From: Marthasterias glacialis
Lineage: Eukaryota; Echinodermata; Asteroidea; Forcipulatida; Asteriidae
NCBI GenBank assembly: GCA_911728455.2
Contig: OU452235.1
Location: forward strand, 11,270,634 to 11,334,633
Length of the DNA: 64,000 nt
Direction of reading: 5' to 3'
The position numbers were made by a program, and so were the translations under genes. How positions within the stretch are numbered: the first letter of the stretch is position 1; every line of letters begins with the position of its first letter. The notes beneath the pieces are model-generated. The model had not been told where the DNA came from. It did no database searches and saw only the letters and a list, made by a program, of their open reading frames with translations. Positions 26,501-32,640 of the stretch are shown in pieces.

Positions 26501-26746
26501 AACATGATTAATAAGATGATTTCTCCCCCCCTCCCCTTTAGGTTCACAGACCCTAAGACGAAGCTTGTATGCAACGTCAGCGTAGCCTTCCAGGTGCGGG
26601 TTCGCCCCAACAGCTACACCATGGGTCCACAGACGATTGGAGTCAACCACAGCATCGACCCTTACATCGAGAACAGCAAAATAGAGTGGTTTACAAAGGA
26701 AAGATCGGCCATCGTACCGTGCGCATTGCTTATTAGAGTAGAGTGA
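92..26746 (+). CDS. NEURL4: NEURL4, neuralized-like protein 4 (28 exons, complete)
   Basis: Exons: 92-268, 1547-1679, 2384-2593, 3315-3616, 3709-3820, 4658-4746, 5799-6063, 7202-7298, 8477-8625, 8879-8997, 10025-10187, 10641-10880, 12053-12131, 12793-12962, 13769-13894, 14423-14568, 15505-15720, 16104-16202, 17571-17702, 18501-18665, 19236-19394, 20110-20289, 22041-22113, 22555-22662, 22833-22977, 23654-23769, 24961-25108, 26542-26746. All introns are GT-AG, all phases agree, and the sum is 4323 nt (1440 residues plus TGA). Six NHR domains, each with an FHxxxG start and a VDLYG core, plus a conserved C-terminal domain identify NEURL4; the human protein, as I recall it, is about 1560 residues. 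In vertebrates NEURL4 is an adaptor without a RING finger that works with the ubiquitin ligase HERC2 and with CP110 at centrosomes. No frameshift or internal stop is present, so the gene looks functional. The start is the ATG at 92; the first NHR begins about seven residues later, so the N terminus is shorter than the Gly-rich human one. Confidence 0.96.
768..885. repeat. 59-bp tandem duplication in NEURL4 intron 1
   Basis: Two adjacent, apparently identical copies (768-826 and 827-885), each starting TTATCATTTAAATTTTTACC and ending near CAGTGTCCAG. The identity suggests a very recent duplication. Confidence 0.9.
1946..2045 (+). mobile_element. tRNA-derived SINE fragment (family C)
   Basis: A TGGCATGTGCG A-box-like stretch is followed by GGTTCGATTCC, a B-box match for internal RNA polymerase III promoters. 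It lies inside intron 2. It could also be a tRNA pseudogene. Confidence 0.45.
2826..2905 (-). mobile_element. Reversed tRNA-like fragment
   Basis: On the minus strand TTGGTCTAGCAGTGAAC (A-box-like) and GGTTGTGGGTTTGAGTCC (B-box-like) are correctly ordered. It is part of intron 3 and is probably a SINE head or tRNA relic. Confidence 0.4.
2966..3190 (+). mobile_element. SINE family B, near full-length copy
   Basis: TGGCTGAGTGG matches the A box and GGTTCGAATCC the B box. The body contains CTGGGCAAGACACTTAACCA and a stretch on counting digits of ATAAATGGG type. Related copies: 23288-23580 (+), and reversed in 6650-6830 and 20745-20870. Confidence 0.7.
3315..6063 (+). CDS. NEURL4: NEURL4 exons 4-7: acidic linker and NHR2 (about residues 228-392)
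   Basis: Exon 4 (3315-3616) starts with a Ser/Glu/Asp-rich linker ([20 protein letters not shown] and onward). It then begins NHR2 at [20 protein letters not shown]. The exon start is fixed by phase: the single base left by exon 3 plus AT gives Asn. Exon 5 (3709-3820) reads [20 protein letters not shown], exon 6 (4658-4746) [15 protein letters not shown], and exon 7 (5799-6063) [20 protein letters not shown] followed by [15 protein letters not shown]. About 37 linker residues follow before exon 8. Intron 5 (3821-4657) holds a degraded MITE at 4091-4207. Intron 6 (4747-5798) has a small GTCCCCACAAC hairpin and nothing else recognised. Confidence 0.94.
4091..4207 (+). mobile_element. MITE-like element, GGCTACGCCACTG family (truncated)
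   Basis: The right end TTGGCTACGCCACTG and the internal TTCACGGTGTCCAGAGGCTG match the complete copy at 36258-36457. The left terminus is missing and runs of G and C have expanded inside. Located in intron 5. Confidence 0.7.
6450..6835 (-). mobile_element. Composite dispersed repeat containing reversed SINE B
   Basis: It starts after an AAT microsatellite with CTTATATAGTGC. It ends in the reverse complement of the SINE B body (AGTTAAGTGTCTTGCTCAAG, then a degraded B box). The same organisation recurs at 20515-20870, and its first half at 7310-7560. Confidence 0.55.
6838..6900 (+). repeat. Single copy related to the 25.9-26.4 kb tandem repeat
   Basis: ATATGATATCATGTGGTGAATG followed by GTCTACACA matches the core of the tandem units in intron 27. 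This may be the dispersed ancestor of that array. Confidence 0.5.
7202..10187 (+). CDS. NEURL4: NEURL4 exons 8-11: NHR3 (about residues 437-603)
   Basis: Exon 8 (7202-7298) is short and easy to miss; it reads [20 protein letters not shown], followed by [11 protein letters not shown]. It joins exon 7 in phase 1 and exon 9 in phase 2. Exon 9 (8477-8625) reads [20 protein letters not shown] and [15 protein letters not shown]. Exon 10 (8879-8997) reads [17 protein letters not shown] and YGLNLDRLR. Exon 11 (10025-10187) reads [20 protein letters not shown] and [19 protein letters not shown]. Intron 7 (6064-7201) holds a reversed SINE B composite. Intron 8 (7299-8476) holds a related composite repeat and an imperfect hairpin near 8003-8105. 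Intron 10 (8998-10024) contains a roughly 143-bp tandem duplication. The 3' end of exon 11 is itself part of a tandem repeat running into intron 11. Confidence 0.93.
7310..7560 (+). mobile_element. Composite dispersed repeat, 5' half
   Basis: CTTTATCTACGTCTCAAAGC, TGAGACC(T)ATTTAT and TTACAAGGTGAT are shared with 20515-20690. Located in intron 8. Confidence 0.5.
9141..9428. repeat. Diverged tandem duplication of about 143 bp in intron 10
   Basis: Two units begin TTTTTCAGTTTACAGGCC or TTTTTCCAGTTTACAGGCCA. Both contain GTTATGGCAAAAAGGGGTGC and AAACAAGAGGG. Internal differences show it is older than the intron 1 duplication. Confidence 0.85.
10178..10510 (+). repeat. Three tandem units spanning the exon 11 donor site
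   Basis: The unit (108-112 bp) begins with the last coding bases of exon 11 and its splice donor. The real donor GT is at 10188; the copies have GTAGGTGTG at 10296 and 10408. Each unit contains CTAGATGAACTGAGATCCAT. Copies 2 and 3 resemble each other more than copy 1. Confidence 0.85.
10641..13894 (+). CDS. NEURL4: NEURL4 exons 12-15: NHR4 (about residues 622-790)
   Basis: Exon 12 (10641-10880) reads [40 protein letters not shown] and RWSGSIEAG. Exon 13 (12053-12131, 79 nt) reads [18 protein letters not shown]. Its acceptor is the TAG at 12050-12052, not the CAG three bases earlier, because only the former restores the conserved SIEAGVTT. Exon 14 (12793-12962) reads [20 protein letters not shown] and [20 protein letters not shown]. 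Exon 15 (13769-13894) reads [20 protein letters not shown], then a polar linker. Intron 12 holds a 273-bp inverted-repeat element and a second hairpin element that ends close to exon 13. Intron 14 holds another hairpin element (13171-13369). Confidence 0.93.
11168..11440. mobile_element. MITE-like inverted-repeat element in intron 12
   Basis: About 35-bp imperfect terminal inverted repeats: TTCAATGGGCCTTATTTTTG at the left end pairs with CAAAAATACGACCTATTGAA at the right. The inner arms are GACAGCAAGAGGGCGC and GCGCCCTCTTGCTGTC. No coding capacity. Confidence 0.7.
11905..12030. mobile_element. Hairpin element ending next to exon 13 acceptor
   Basis: The left arm GGCCGTGTCTGAATTAGCGG pairs imperfectly with the right arm CCGGCAGATTGGACACAGCC, with GC-rich CGGCTGCGGCT/CAGCCGCAGCCG inside. 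It ends about 25 bases before exon 13, leaving only the pyrimidine tract of the acceptor. Confidence 0.6.
12144..12258. mobile_element. Hairpin element just after exon 13 donor
   Basis: TTGGTAAAGTGATGACGTTT and the right arm AAATGTCATCACTTACCAA form about 35-bp near-perfect arms (second half GGAGCCGGAAGTGCA/TGCACTTCCAACTCC). It begins 12 bases after the end of exon 13. Confidence 0.75.
12330..12512 (+). repeat. Possible 3' tail of a non-LTR retroelement
   Basis: A T-rich stretch with TTTA repeats leads to TTGATGGGGCTACCCTGGTA and ends in a short (AAAT)n tail, as many LINE 3' ends do. No reverse transcriptase is present. Confidence 0.3.
13171..13369. mobile_element. Hairpin element in intron 14
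   Basis: TAAATCCGAGCAGCTCGTTC at the left pairs with GAACAAGCTGCTCGGATTA at the right, about 23-bp arms. The roughly 150-bp interior has no coding capacity. Confidence 0.65.
14423..17702 (+). CDS. NEURL4: NEURL4 exons 16-19: NHR5 (about residues 817-982) and acidic linker
   Basis: Exon 16 (14423-14568) reads [19 protein letters not shown] and [13 protein letters not shown]. Exon 17 (15505-15720) reads [20 protein letters not shown] and [15 protein letters not shown]. Exon 18 (16104-16202) reads [20 protein letters not shown]. Exon 19 (17571-17702) reads [20 protein letters not shown], then a Ser/Glu linker ([13 protein letters not shown]). The core is VDVYG where the other repeats have VDLYG or IDLYG. 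All four exon joins are in phase 0. Intron 16 carries copies of two dispersed hairpin families back to back (15039-15180, 15192-15352). Intron 18 carries three repeats. Confidence 0.92.
15039..15180. mobile_element. Hairpin MITE-like family 3, copy a
   Basis: Ends TTTTGAAACCAC and GTGGTTTCAAAAAG; inner arms CTTTGGCTCTGGCTCAG and CGGAGCCTGAGCTGAAGC. Related copies lie at 21372-21529, 27706-27837, 51722-51847 and, diverged, 55383-55530. Confidence 0.65.
15192..15352 (+). repeat. Dispersed repeat family 4, copy a
   Basis: GGCCATTTTCATTTTACAAA and CAACAGAGGCCATGGCCTCC are shared with 22127-22289 (+), 17353-17516 (reversed) and a fragment at 28017-28078. The ends (CCAGGAATTT/AATTCCAGG) are inverted. 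Confidence 0.6.
16249..16398. mobile_element. MITE-like family 2, complete copy
   Basis: Long near-perfect inverted repeats: CAATGGGAGACTT with CTAGGTGGCAGCAGACTTAC at the left, GTAAGTCTGCTGCCACCAAG and AGTCTCCCATTG at the right. It starts 46 bases after exon 18. A 5' half copy is at 32174-32260 and an interrupted copy at 27663-27921. Confidence 0.75.
16408..16500 (+). mobile_element. SINE A tail fragment
   Basis: TTTCCACAGGACTCGGAAAG and GCTTATCACACATCTGTG are the 3' part of SINE A without its tRNA-like head. It abuts the MITE at 16249-16398. Confidence 0.5.
16948..17105. mobile_element. Hairpin family 7, copy in intron 18
   Basis: AAGAAGTAACTATAACTAAT and CTTGCAGGTACAACC match the arms of the better preserved copy at 25248-25408. 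Only one arm is clear here. Confidence 0.4.
17353..17516 (-). repeat. Dispersed repeat family 4, reversed copy
   Basis: GAAGCCATGGCCTCTGTTGC and AAAAATGGCCTTGCCCTC are the reverse complement of family 4. It ends 54 bases before exon 19. Confidence 0.6.
18501..20289 (+). CDS. NEURL4: NEURL4 exons 20-22: NHR6 (about residues 1018-1176)
   Basis: Exon 20 (18501-18665) reads [40 protein letters not shown]. Exon 21 (19236-19394) reads [20 protein letters not shown] and [16 protein letters not shown]. Exon 22 (20110-20289) reads [20 protein letters not shown] and [12 protein letters not shown]. Joins are in phase 0. The TASYNQAVV wording matches the vertebrate sixth repeat and helps fix NEURL4 rather than another neuralized protein. 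Intron 22 (20290-22040) is the largest repeat reservoir, with a composite repeat, a hairpin element and a head-to-head SINE A pair. Confidence 0.92.
19829..20010 (+). mobile_element. SINE A copy
   Basis: GACATCTGCTCTAGAATGCA, a B-box match GGTTCGAATCC, and the tail CAGGACTCAGAAAGCACTGA. It sits in intron 21, about 100 bases before exon 22. Confidence 0.65.
20515..20870 (-). mobile_element. Composite dispersed repeat with reversed SINE B
   Basis: The most complete copy of the composite. It starts GTAGCACTTTATCTATGGAC, has TTACAAGGTGATATGG in the middle, and ends in reversed SINE B (TGGTTAAAATGTCATGCTC). Confidence 0.55.
20885..21180. repeat. Dispersed repeat family 5, diverged copy
   Basis: Contains GAGCTCTGTGAAATTGGGC and a later CAAATTTCACAAAGCTCTTA as an imperfect inverted pair. 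Better copies are at 29110-29284, 34137-34322 and 34960-35095. Confidence 0.4.
21372..21529. mobile_element. Hairpin MITE-like family 3, copy b
   Basis: GGCCGTTTTCAAAACCATGG at the left; GTGGTTTCGACAAGGGCCTT at the right; GGCTTTGGCTCCAGCTGAGG and AGCCGGAGCCTAAGCCGAAG inside. It lies directly before the SINE A pair. Confidence 0.7.
21540..21900. mobile_element. Head-to-head SINE A pair in NEURL4 intron 22
   Basis: A reversed copy (21540-21640; GTGTGATAAGCACTGTATAC, ACTCGGGTGGGATTCGATCC) faces a forward copy (about 21705-21900) with TGGTCTAGTGGTTAAGACAT, the A-box match, and GGTTCGAATCCCACCCGAGT, the B-box match. In the transcript the pair would fold into a long double-stranded hairpin. Confidence 0.75.
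22041..26746 (+). CDS. NEURL4: NEURL4 exons 23-28: C-terminal Cys motif and ART-like domain
   Basis: Exon 23 (22041-22113) is a Glu-rich linker. Exon 24 (22555-22662) reads [19 protein letters not shown]. Exon 25 (22833-22977) carries [13 protein letters not shown], a Cys cluster that could bind zinc, and [11 protein letters not shown]. Exon 26 (23654-23769) has [20 protein letters not shown]; exon 27 (24961-25108) has [20 protein letters not shown]; exon 28 (26542-26746) has [40 protein letters not shown] and TGA at 26744. The YHGT, the Tyr of MKYAG and the Glu of EWFTKE are placed like the H-Y-E residues of ADP-ribosyltransferases. I recall NEURL4 being listed among divergent ART families; catalysis is not shown by this sequence. 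Introns 26 and 27 contain large repeats. Confidence 0.93.
22127..22289 (+). repeat. Dispersed repeat family 4, best copy
   Basis: TTGAGAGGGCAAGGCCATTT, GGCACCAAGGCCAAGACCAG and CAACAGAAACCATGACCTCC. It begins 13 bases after exon 23. Confidence 0.65.
22330..22500 (+). mobile_element. SINE A copy with poly-G interruption
   Basis: TGGTCTAGACTGGTTAAGAT and AGAGGTCGTGGGTT, then about 20 G residues with one C replace the B-box region. GTATACAGTGCTTATCGCAC follows. The B box is destroyed, so the copy should be inactive. Confidence 0.65.
23288..23580 (+). mobile_element. SINE B copy in intron 25
   Basis: TGGCCGAGAGGTCAAGTGCT (A box), GGTTCGAGTTCC (B box) and CTTAAGCAAGACGCTTGACC. It ends about 70 bases before exon 26. 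Confidence 0.65.
23803..24322. repeat. Dispersed repeat rich in GACTTGACTCG motifs
   Basis: Both ends (23803-23915 and 24215-24322) are dense in GGACTTG, AGTGACTCG and CGACTTGA motifs in opposite orientations, around an AT-rich centre. This looks like a larger inverted-repeat element in intron 26. Confidence 0.5.
24340..24556 (+). repeat. Dispersed repeat family 6, copy a
   Basis: GGCCCAATTCACCGGACATA, GGCAGACCATGGGCAGAGGA and GTGTGACGTTGATGCAAG recur at 30306-30492. Confidence 0.55.
25248..25408. mobile_element. Hairpin family 7, complete copy
   Basis: GAAGTAACTATTATTAGTAA and CTTGTGGGTACAAC at the left; GTTGTACCTGCAAGCTTACT and AATATTGTTACTT at the right. Inner arms AGGAGGAGTGTTGG and CCAACACTCCTCC pair as well. 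Located in intron 27. Confidence 0.7.
25869..26376 (+). repeat. Five-copy tandem repeat, 105-119 bp unit, in last NEURL4 intron
   Basis: Unit starts are near 25869, 25988, 26093, 26206 and 26321. Each starts GCAGC(A/C)TGCA and contains GTGGTGAATGC or TTGGTGAATGC, TCTACACA and GACCATTC. The middle copies are nearly identical and the outer ones diverged. It ends 166 bases before exon 28. Confidence 0.9.
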
Positions 26747-26995
26747 CACTGCCCCCTTAGTTATGGTGCTATTTATTTGTTTATATATATGTATATATAT
26801 ATATTGTACATTTGTTTTTTTTAATTGGGTGTGTTTTAGGGTTATACACAGTAAAATAATTTATGGCAATAGGGTTGGGAAACTTTCTGAAATGGTGTGT
26901 CTGCAACAGAGAATACACCTAGATTTATTTCTGTATTTCTCTTCCCAGAGAGATTGCTGAAAACACGTCAAATTAAAGGTGTCCTCCTCTTCAGA

Positions 26996-27001
26996 AATAA
27001 A
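26996..27001 (+). promoter_or_regulatory. Candidate polyadenylation signal for NEURL4
   Basis: AATAAA lies 250 bases after the TGA. Further AATAAA hexamers at 27554-27559 and 28088-28093 are alternatives, so the length of the 3' UTR is uncertain. Confidence 0.4.
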
Positions 27002-27108
27002 TGGCGTGTATCTGTGATATCAGTTTTATCATTGCTCCATGATGTACAGACGATGTTCCTTCTGACGTCACTGCCAAATCTAGTCTAAACTTTAAGATTC
27101 AACCTAAC

Positions 27109-27241
27109 GGTGTGTGGATGCATCATGTTTTGCATAAATTTGGATTAGGAGTGAGGTCATGGGTCAGATTGCCTTTGTATATGTGACCTTTGACGTCTCT
27201 CCAGAACCAAATTTATGCATAACATGATGCATGCGCACACC
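27109..27241. mobile_element. Hairpin element, 35-bp arms
   Basis: GGTGTGTGGATGCATCATGT with TTTGCATAAATTTGG at the left; CCAAATTTATGCATAACATG with ATGCATGCGCACACC at the right. There are few mismatches. It may lie in the NEURL4 3' UTR if a distal poly(A) site is used. Confidence 0.75.
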
Positions 27242-27662
27242 GGCAGGCAGATTCATTAGAGGGCAGTTTAGATATAAAGAAAAGGCCCATGGTCTTCAAG
27301 TCGGAGGTACTACTGCATTCAAAATATGTTTGACACCCAGATGGGGGATTGGGGGTGGCATGGAAGAGACTTGTGCATTGTTACTTGCATGCATATCGGT
27401 CTGTAGGGCCGAATGAATGGACTGACCCATAAAGCCAGCCTCCCAAACATACTGACCAATCACAGCATTGGCTTTATCACCACTTTACATGGGAGCAGCA
27501 CCATGTGTGTCTCTTCAATGCTTCAATGTCACATAAGCATGTTTACATTTTCCAATAAAATGTTATTGTGTCAGACTTTTGTCGGACTTAAGGTGGCGTA
27601 GCCAAGGCTGTGATAGGTCAATACTCAAGGGGGCGGGGCTTAATGGATCAGTCTATTGTTCA

Positions 27663-27921
27663 GTGGGAGTCTTTTGGGGAGGCTAGGTTGCAGCAGACTT
27701 AACCAGGGGCATTTTTCCAAACCTAAGCTTGGGCCTCGGCTTTGGCTCTGTCATCAATTTTGGAGCAGTGTGCATTTTGCACCAAATGAAGCCAGGAGCA
27801 GGAGCCGGAACTTAAGCCCAGGATAAGAAAAGGCCCTAGGTAAATCCATTGTCCTCAGAACTATGTAAACAATGGAAATTTACCTAGTAAGTCCGCTGCC
27901 ACCAAGTGCTCCAAAGTCTCC
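27663..27921. mobile_element. MITE family 2 interrupted by MITE family 3 (27706-27837)
   Basis: The left arm (AGGTTGCAGCAGACTTAACC) and right arm (TAGTAAGTCCGCTGCCACCA) are family 2. Between them lies a family 3 element with ends GGGCATTTTTCCAAACC and GATAAGAAAAGGCCCT. Removing 27706-27837 restores the family 2 order, so family 3 inserted later. Confidence 0.75.
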
Positions 27922-28545
27922 AGTGCCAAGCATACTGTGTACGTTCAAAAAACCTTTCACCTTTTTGCGTGTTGTTGAGAAAACTGCTGCAAAGGTGCAC
28001 AGGTCTTATTGTTTCCCGGAGGCAGTTGCCTCCATGCCTCTGCTCATCGCCTTGATGCCCCTGGTTTATTGCCCTTTTTTTTATACAAATAAAGTAACAG
28101 ACCTGTGTTTATTGAAATGAAATGGGGCTACAGCAGTTGTCTTGCGGACAACTTTTTAAAAGGTGGTATGTATTCAGTCATTATTTTTTCTCTGATTTGA
28201 GAACACCGCAAGCAAAATCGCCTATCTCTGAAAATGAGAATTTAAATTAATTTTCAAGGGAAGTTTGTCTTACTGCGGTATTTAAAGTTCAGGTTGTTGT
28301 GTACTATCGGTTGAAAGTCCAGTTGAACCACTGGGACAATGGGAGTTCTCTACAGGCATTAAGGAAGTGTAATATGTAAATAATTGGTGTAGAATTTTAT
28401 TACTTAAAAATTATAATTTATTCCCCTTTTTTGACCAAAATGTGGGACTACAGCTATAGGTATGTAATGTTAAGGTAATCACAAATATTTTAATAGATGT
28501 TAAATTTGCATCGGGGATAAAGAATGTTATTTGTGTTTTACCCAT

Positions 28546-28990
28546 ACACTGATGTGTGATAAGCACTGTATACTCAGTACTTTCCTGAGTCCTGTGAAAA
28601 AAATCCACTCGGTTGGGATTTGAACCCAGGACTTTTGCCAGGATGTCTTAGCACTAGACCACCGAGCTTGCCCAGTAGCTAGAGGCAGTTTGAATGCCTT
28701 CCCAAATAAGTTATGGATCAACTCAAAGCTTGAATAAAAGAATTGCATATCTTGAAATCATTTTCTGAATGTAAATCTGTCAAAATATATGATTCGAACT
28801 GCCTCTAGCTACTGGGCAAACTCGGTGGTCTGGCGGTAAGACATCTTCTCTAGAATGGCAAAGGTCGTGGGTTCAAATCCCACCTGAGTAATACGCCCTG
28901 TGGATTTTTTTCACAGTACTCGGGAAAGTACTGAGTATACAGTGCTTAACACACATGGGTGTATGGGTAAAACACAAATAGCATAAACAC
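28546..28990. mobile_element. Head-to-head SINE A pair
   Basis: The reversed copy 28546-28685 (GATGTGTGATAAGCACTGTA, TTGGGATTTGAACCCAGGAC) faces the forward copy 28786-28990 (CTCGGTGGTCTGGCGGTAAG, GGTTCAAATCCCACCTGAGT). Same arrangement as in intron 22. Confidence 0.7.
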
Positions 28991-29109
28991 ACAAACAAAA
29001 CCTGGTTACAATTAGGCAGCAATAACAGGGAGCAATGGAGAATAGTAAATATATATTAATGTACTCAGAGTTAACTTGCCACTCAGAGAGAAGGGTTGCT
29101 CAGTACCAG

Positions 29110-29284
29110 AGCCCAATTTCACAGAACTGCTTAAGCACAAAAAGCAGCTAAGCAAGAATAATTTGCTTACCAGAATAGGGTTACCATCCAAAATACTATA
29201 TCACATGTTTCCTGCTTAGTTTTGCTTAGCAGACAATTGATCAGCAGCATTCTCTGCTTGAGTAGCTCTATGAAATATGGCCCT
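29110..29284. mobile_element. Hairpin family 5, best copy
   Basis: GCCCAATTTCACAGAACTGC and TTAAGCACAAAAAGCAGCTA at the left; CTTGAGTAGCTCTATGAAAT and TATGGCCC at the right. Confidence 0.6.
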
Positions 29285-30305
29285 GCCGGGTTTAGCTATA
29301 GTTTTTAAATAAGATTGCCAATGTTGCTGGCTGTAAATTGTAAAATAAGGCGTCAAAATTTGCAAATCTAACCATCACTTTTATATGTTAATGGATATAA
29401 TAGTATAAAGGGCATTCAAAACAGGGTGTCTGAAATACACTTGTGCACCCCTCTGGTTGATGCCATGCTTAACACCAATCCACTAGTAATTATGACAAGG
29501 ACATGGTTATTTATAATTAGTACCCAGCCACTGGTTATTCAAATACACATTAGTAGTAGTACCCAGACGGACAATCTTTTCTTTAAATTATGTCCCAGGT
29601 ACCATGCAACATGTATGAAAGAGATTGAACTAAAGCTCTTGCATCTGTTACACAGAGCAAATCGGTTTACTTGGTATCAAGTCTCTCATAACTGAAACCA
29701 ATAGAAAAAGCTACTTAGGACCCAACCACTGGTGAACTGGGAAGTCGGAGAATAGTTTTACAGCACCACCAGAGCAAAAAGTACTCAAGCCACTAGTACG
29801 TGAGATGTCACAAAAAAATCAGCAATCATTGCTAAATAAAAAACAGCTATTTAGTACCCAGATACTTGAAACTTTGGTATCAAAAGTATTATGTACTTAG
29901 TACCCGACTAATTGTACCAGGGGCACCCAGAGCTAGTACACTTTGGTGGGAAATGAGTGGTCTTTCAACCAGCTATTGGTAACTGTGGGCAGCCACTGGT
30001 AGCTGGAACTTCAAGAGAATGGTTACTTGGTACTTTTGGCTGGTAGTAGTACTCCAAAAGTGAGAACCTTAAGTGGGCGCAATCAGAATACGTATCAGGC
30101 CAGAGGTTTGTGGATATGTAAGCATTCGTCACTTCATATATGTTTAGCACCCAAAAGCTCCCCACCCACCCATCAGGGCCTGCGGACTTTTAGATTTTGT
30201 TTAAAATGACTGTGTTTAAGGGGGAAAACTTTAAAGGGAATTGTCAATACATATCAGGCATTGGGGGTGGGGGCGCTTTGGCACACTCCGAAAGCCAGCT
30301 GTTGA

Positions 30306-30492
30306 GCCAATTCACCTGACGTCATCACCACAGTAAATATAGGTTGCACCATGTTGGGAGTCAGTTGCCCTGCGTGTTACTTTGTAACGCTAGCGTTGAG
30401 GCCCTCACCATATCTGTACATGCCATTTTGACCCCCACAATGGCAGACCGTGGGCAGGGTAGCCGCGTGTGACGTTGGTGCAAAGAGTCAGT
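30306..30492 (+). repeat. Dispersed repeat family 6, copy b
   Basis: GAGCCAATTCACCTGACGTC, GGCAGACCGTGGGCAGGGTA and GTGTGACGTTGGTGCAAAG match 24340-24556. Confidence 0.55.
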
Positions 30493-31453
30493 AGACCCCT
30501 TGCTCGGGGCCTGGCTGCCATCGATGAGGTAAAATGCGCGTGTGTATGCGCCACGCACACTTATTAGCCATTGATAATGTCTTTGTTTGACCTCAGTTTG
30601 TACTTCTGGGCTGTATAAGCTCCTGACGTCATATGCAAGGGGTTTCCCCCCAGACCCCTCCAAACGTATTTTCTGGGTGTGCCACGGCAGATGCTGGTAA
30701 TGAGCCAGCTACTTACTTAAAACATAGCCAATGAAAAAACGGTAATAAGATTTTCTTCAACATGAAAGGCCTCAAATTCTACAAAATAGTAACTAAATAT
30801 ATTGTGGAAAATGCTCCCTTAATCAACACTATATAACAACCCAGTTGTTAAGCAACTAATTTAATTATTAGGCGGAGCATATTCGATTATGACACTTAAA
30901 ACGATACTGTGATCACGTGAAATAATTATAGTCCAATTTGAAGTGTACCTGAGGCTCTGCAAAAGTTGTAAAAAGAAAACAAATTGAAGAAATTCAAAAA
31001 TTATATAAGCCGAAAACGGATACTGTTTGAAAGACTTACAATTTATAGTTTTAATTGTGTGTGAGAGTTTTTTTACACGCTTTTGTTCTTTAAACTCAAC
31101 TGTTTGTAACACGAAATGGAGAAGTAAAACTAGGCGCGCGCTGTACAATTGTAAAATGAATCGTGTCTGTTAATCTACTGATCATTATCTGCCTGCTCGT
31201 TTTCATTTCTTGGAATCCACTTGATATCTAATCTAATGTTAATCCGGATGTGAGAGGAGACATTGAGTGATATCTGCTGTAGTGATGATGCGTTCAGACT
31301 ACAGACATGTACAATTCTCGCTGCAGGTTGGCTGTCGGTGAAAATCTTGACTTAAAGAGTCTTTAATAAAAGGCAGAACTTACAAATATAATTGTTTTAA
31401 GTTCTCCACAGGTGGCGCTTTTCAATGATTTGTCTTTGTCCATGGTGTATGGA

Positions 31454-31570
31454 CACTGACGTAGCCTGGGGGGGGGGGGTGGCAAAGGGGCAGCTGCCCC
31501 CTGTGGAACACCTTGCTCCCTGCTGCCCCCCTGACAGCCTCTGGACACCGTGAAATTTGCTATAATCTGG
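31454..31570 (-). mobile_element. MITE, GGCTACGCCACTG family, reversed partial copy
   Basis: CACTGACGTAGCCTGGGG is the terminal repeat. CTCTGGACACCGTGAAATTT is the reversed internal segment found at 4100 and 36360. Confidence 0.6.
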
Positions 31571-32173
31571 CAAGTTTGACCTCAACTAAAATTGGCCCCT
31601 CTACAAATATCTGTGCCTCACCTGTCCCTCTATTTATGGGCAGTATGAATGTAATTACGTATTACTGCCCTGACCCGGTTGCGCTTGCGTCCTAATTATG
31701 TTTGCAATGGGGGCAGAAAAAACATGTTGTAGGGTGACATTTGCTCTGTTGTATGTTATAAACCAGCCCAGCTCTTAGAACATCTAGTTTGACATGCTTG
31801 GGTATCGTTTGGGCTTCGTTGAGGTTTGATTTTGTGTCACTGGTATCGCCTTGGGAACAACCATATATAAGACCATCGTCCAAAAACGCTGCCGCTAAAA
31901 TACCAGAGGCTTGCCGACGTTTAACGAAAGGCTTCATGGGGCTGAGGTGAGAACAAAAGGTAAAAACAGTAAATTCAAAATAACTAAGAACTCCATCTAT
32001 ATTATCCATAAGAAACCTATTTTAATATGCTGGGGATATTATCAACGTGATGATATCCCGATTTCAAATAAAATGTTAACAAAAAGGCGTCTTACGAAAA
32101 ATATTGGAAATCTCTTTGGCACAGCCATCCAGTATGAAATGTACTTTTTAAATGAATTTATTAAGTTTACTAT

Positions 32174-32260
32174 ATGGGAGACTTTTGAGGACACTAGGTG
32201 GCAGCAGACGTACCAGGTAAATCCATTGTGCTCAGAACTATACGTAAACAATCGAAATCT
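32174..32260 (+). mobile_element. MITE family 2, half copy
   Basis: ATGGGAGACTTTTGAGGACA, CTAGGTGGCAGCAGACGTAC and CCAGGTAAATCCATTGTG are the left half. The right arm is lost after CAATCGAAATCT. Confidence 0.65.
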
Positions 32261-32640
32261 AAAGAGAAATCTGAAGAAAAAAAATAATCACGAAGAGTAA
32301 ACGCCTGACGAAAGAGATTATTCGCCGACTGTTCACTAAGGAACGATGCCTTAATTCAAACCTGCCCATCAAATGTAAGTTTCTTTCATTTTACTTCCCT
32401 GTTGTATCCGGTTTTCGAGGGGTCTTAATGCATGATAATTTACTTTCAACAGATGATAATTTTTTATTTAGAAATCCCTTTTTATGATTGAATTAACTTG
32501 GTGTATATTGCAGGTTTTAAACTTCGAATGTGTATAGACCAAATTTTTATGTAAATAATTCAGCTATGGAGCTAGAATGACTCCTTGAAAACAGAAATGG
32601 CAAAGTGCTTTACTCCCAATTACTTTTTTGTTATACGCAA

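Larger units (their letters stand above)
26747..32640. other. Repeat-rich intergenic region after NEURL4
   Basis: It holds the NEURL4 3' UTR start, then the hairpin, MITE, SINE and dispersed repeats listed separately. About 29400-30060 is AT-rich with many TAGTACCC/AGTACTC-like words. I see no conserved protein-coding segment here. Confidence 0.7.

Noticed and set aside
26306..26749. 147-codon minus-strand frame
   Set aside because: It is antisense to the last NEURL4 exon and the intron before it; the sense frame matches NEURL4.
31911..32300. 129-codon plus-strand frame
   Set aside because: Its second half is the MITE half copy at 32174-32260, and the rest resembles no protein I know.
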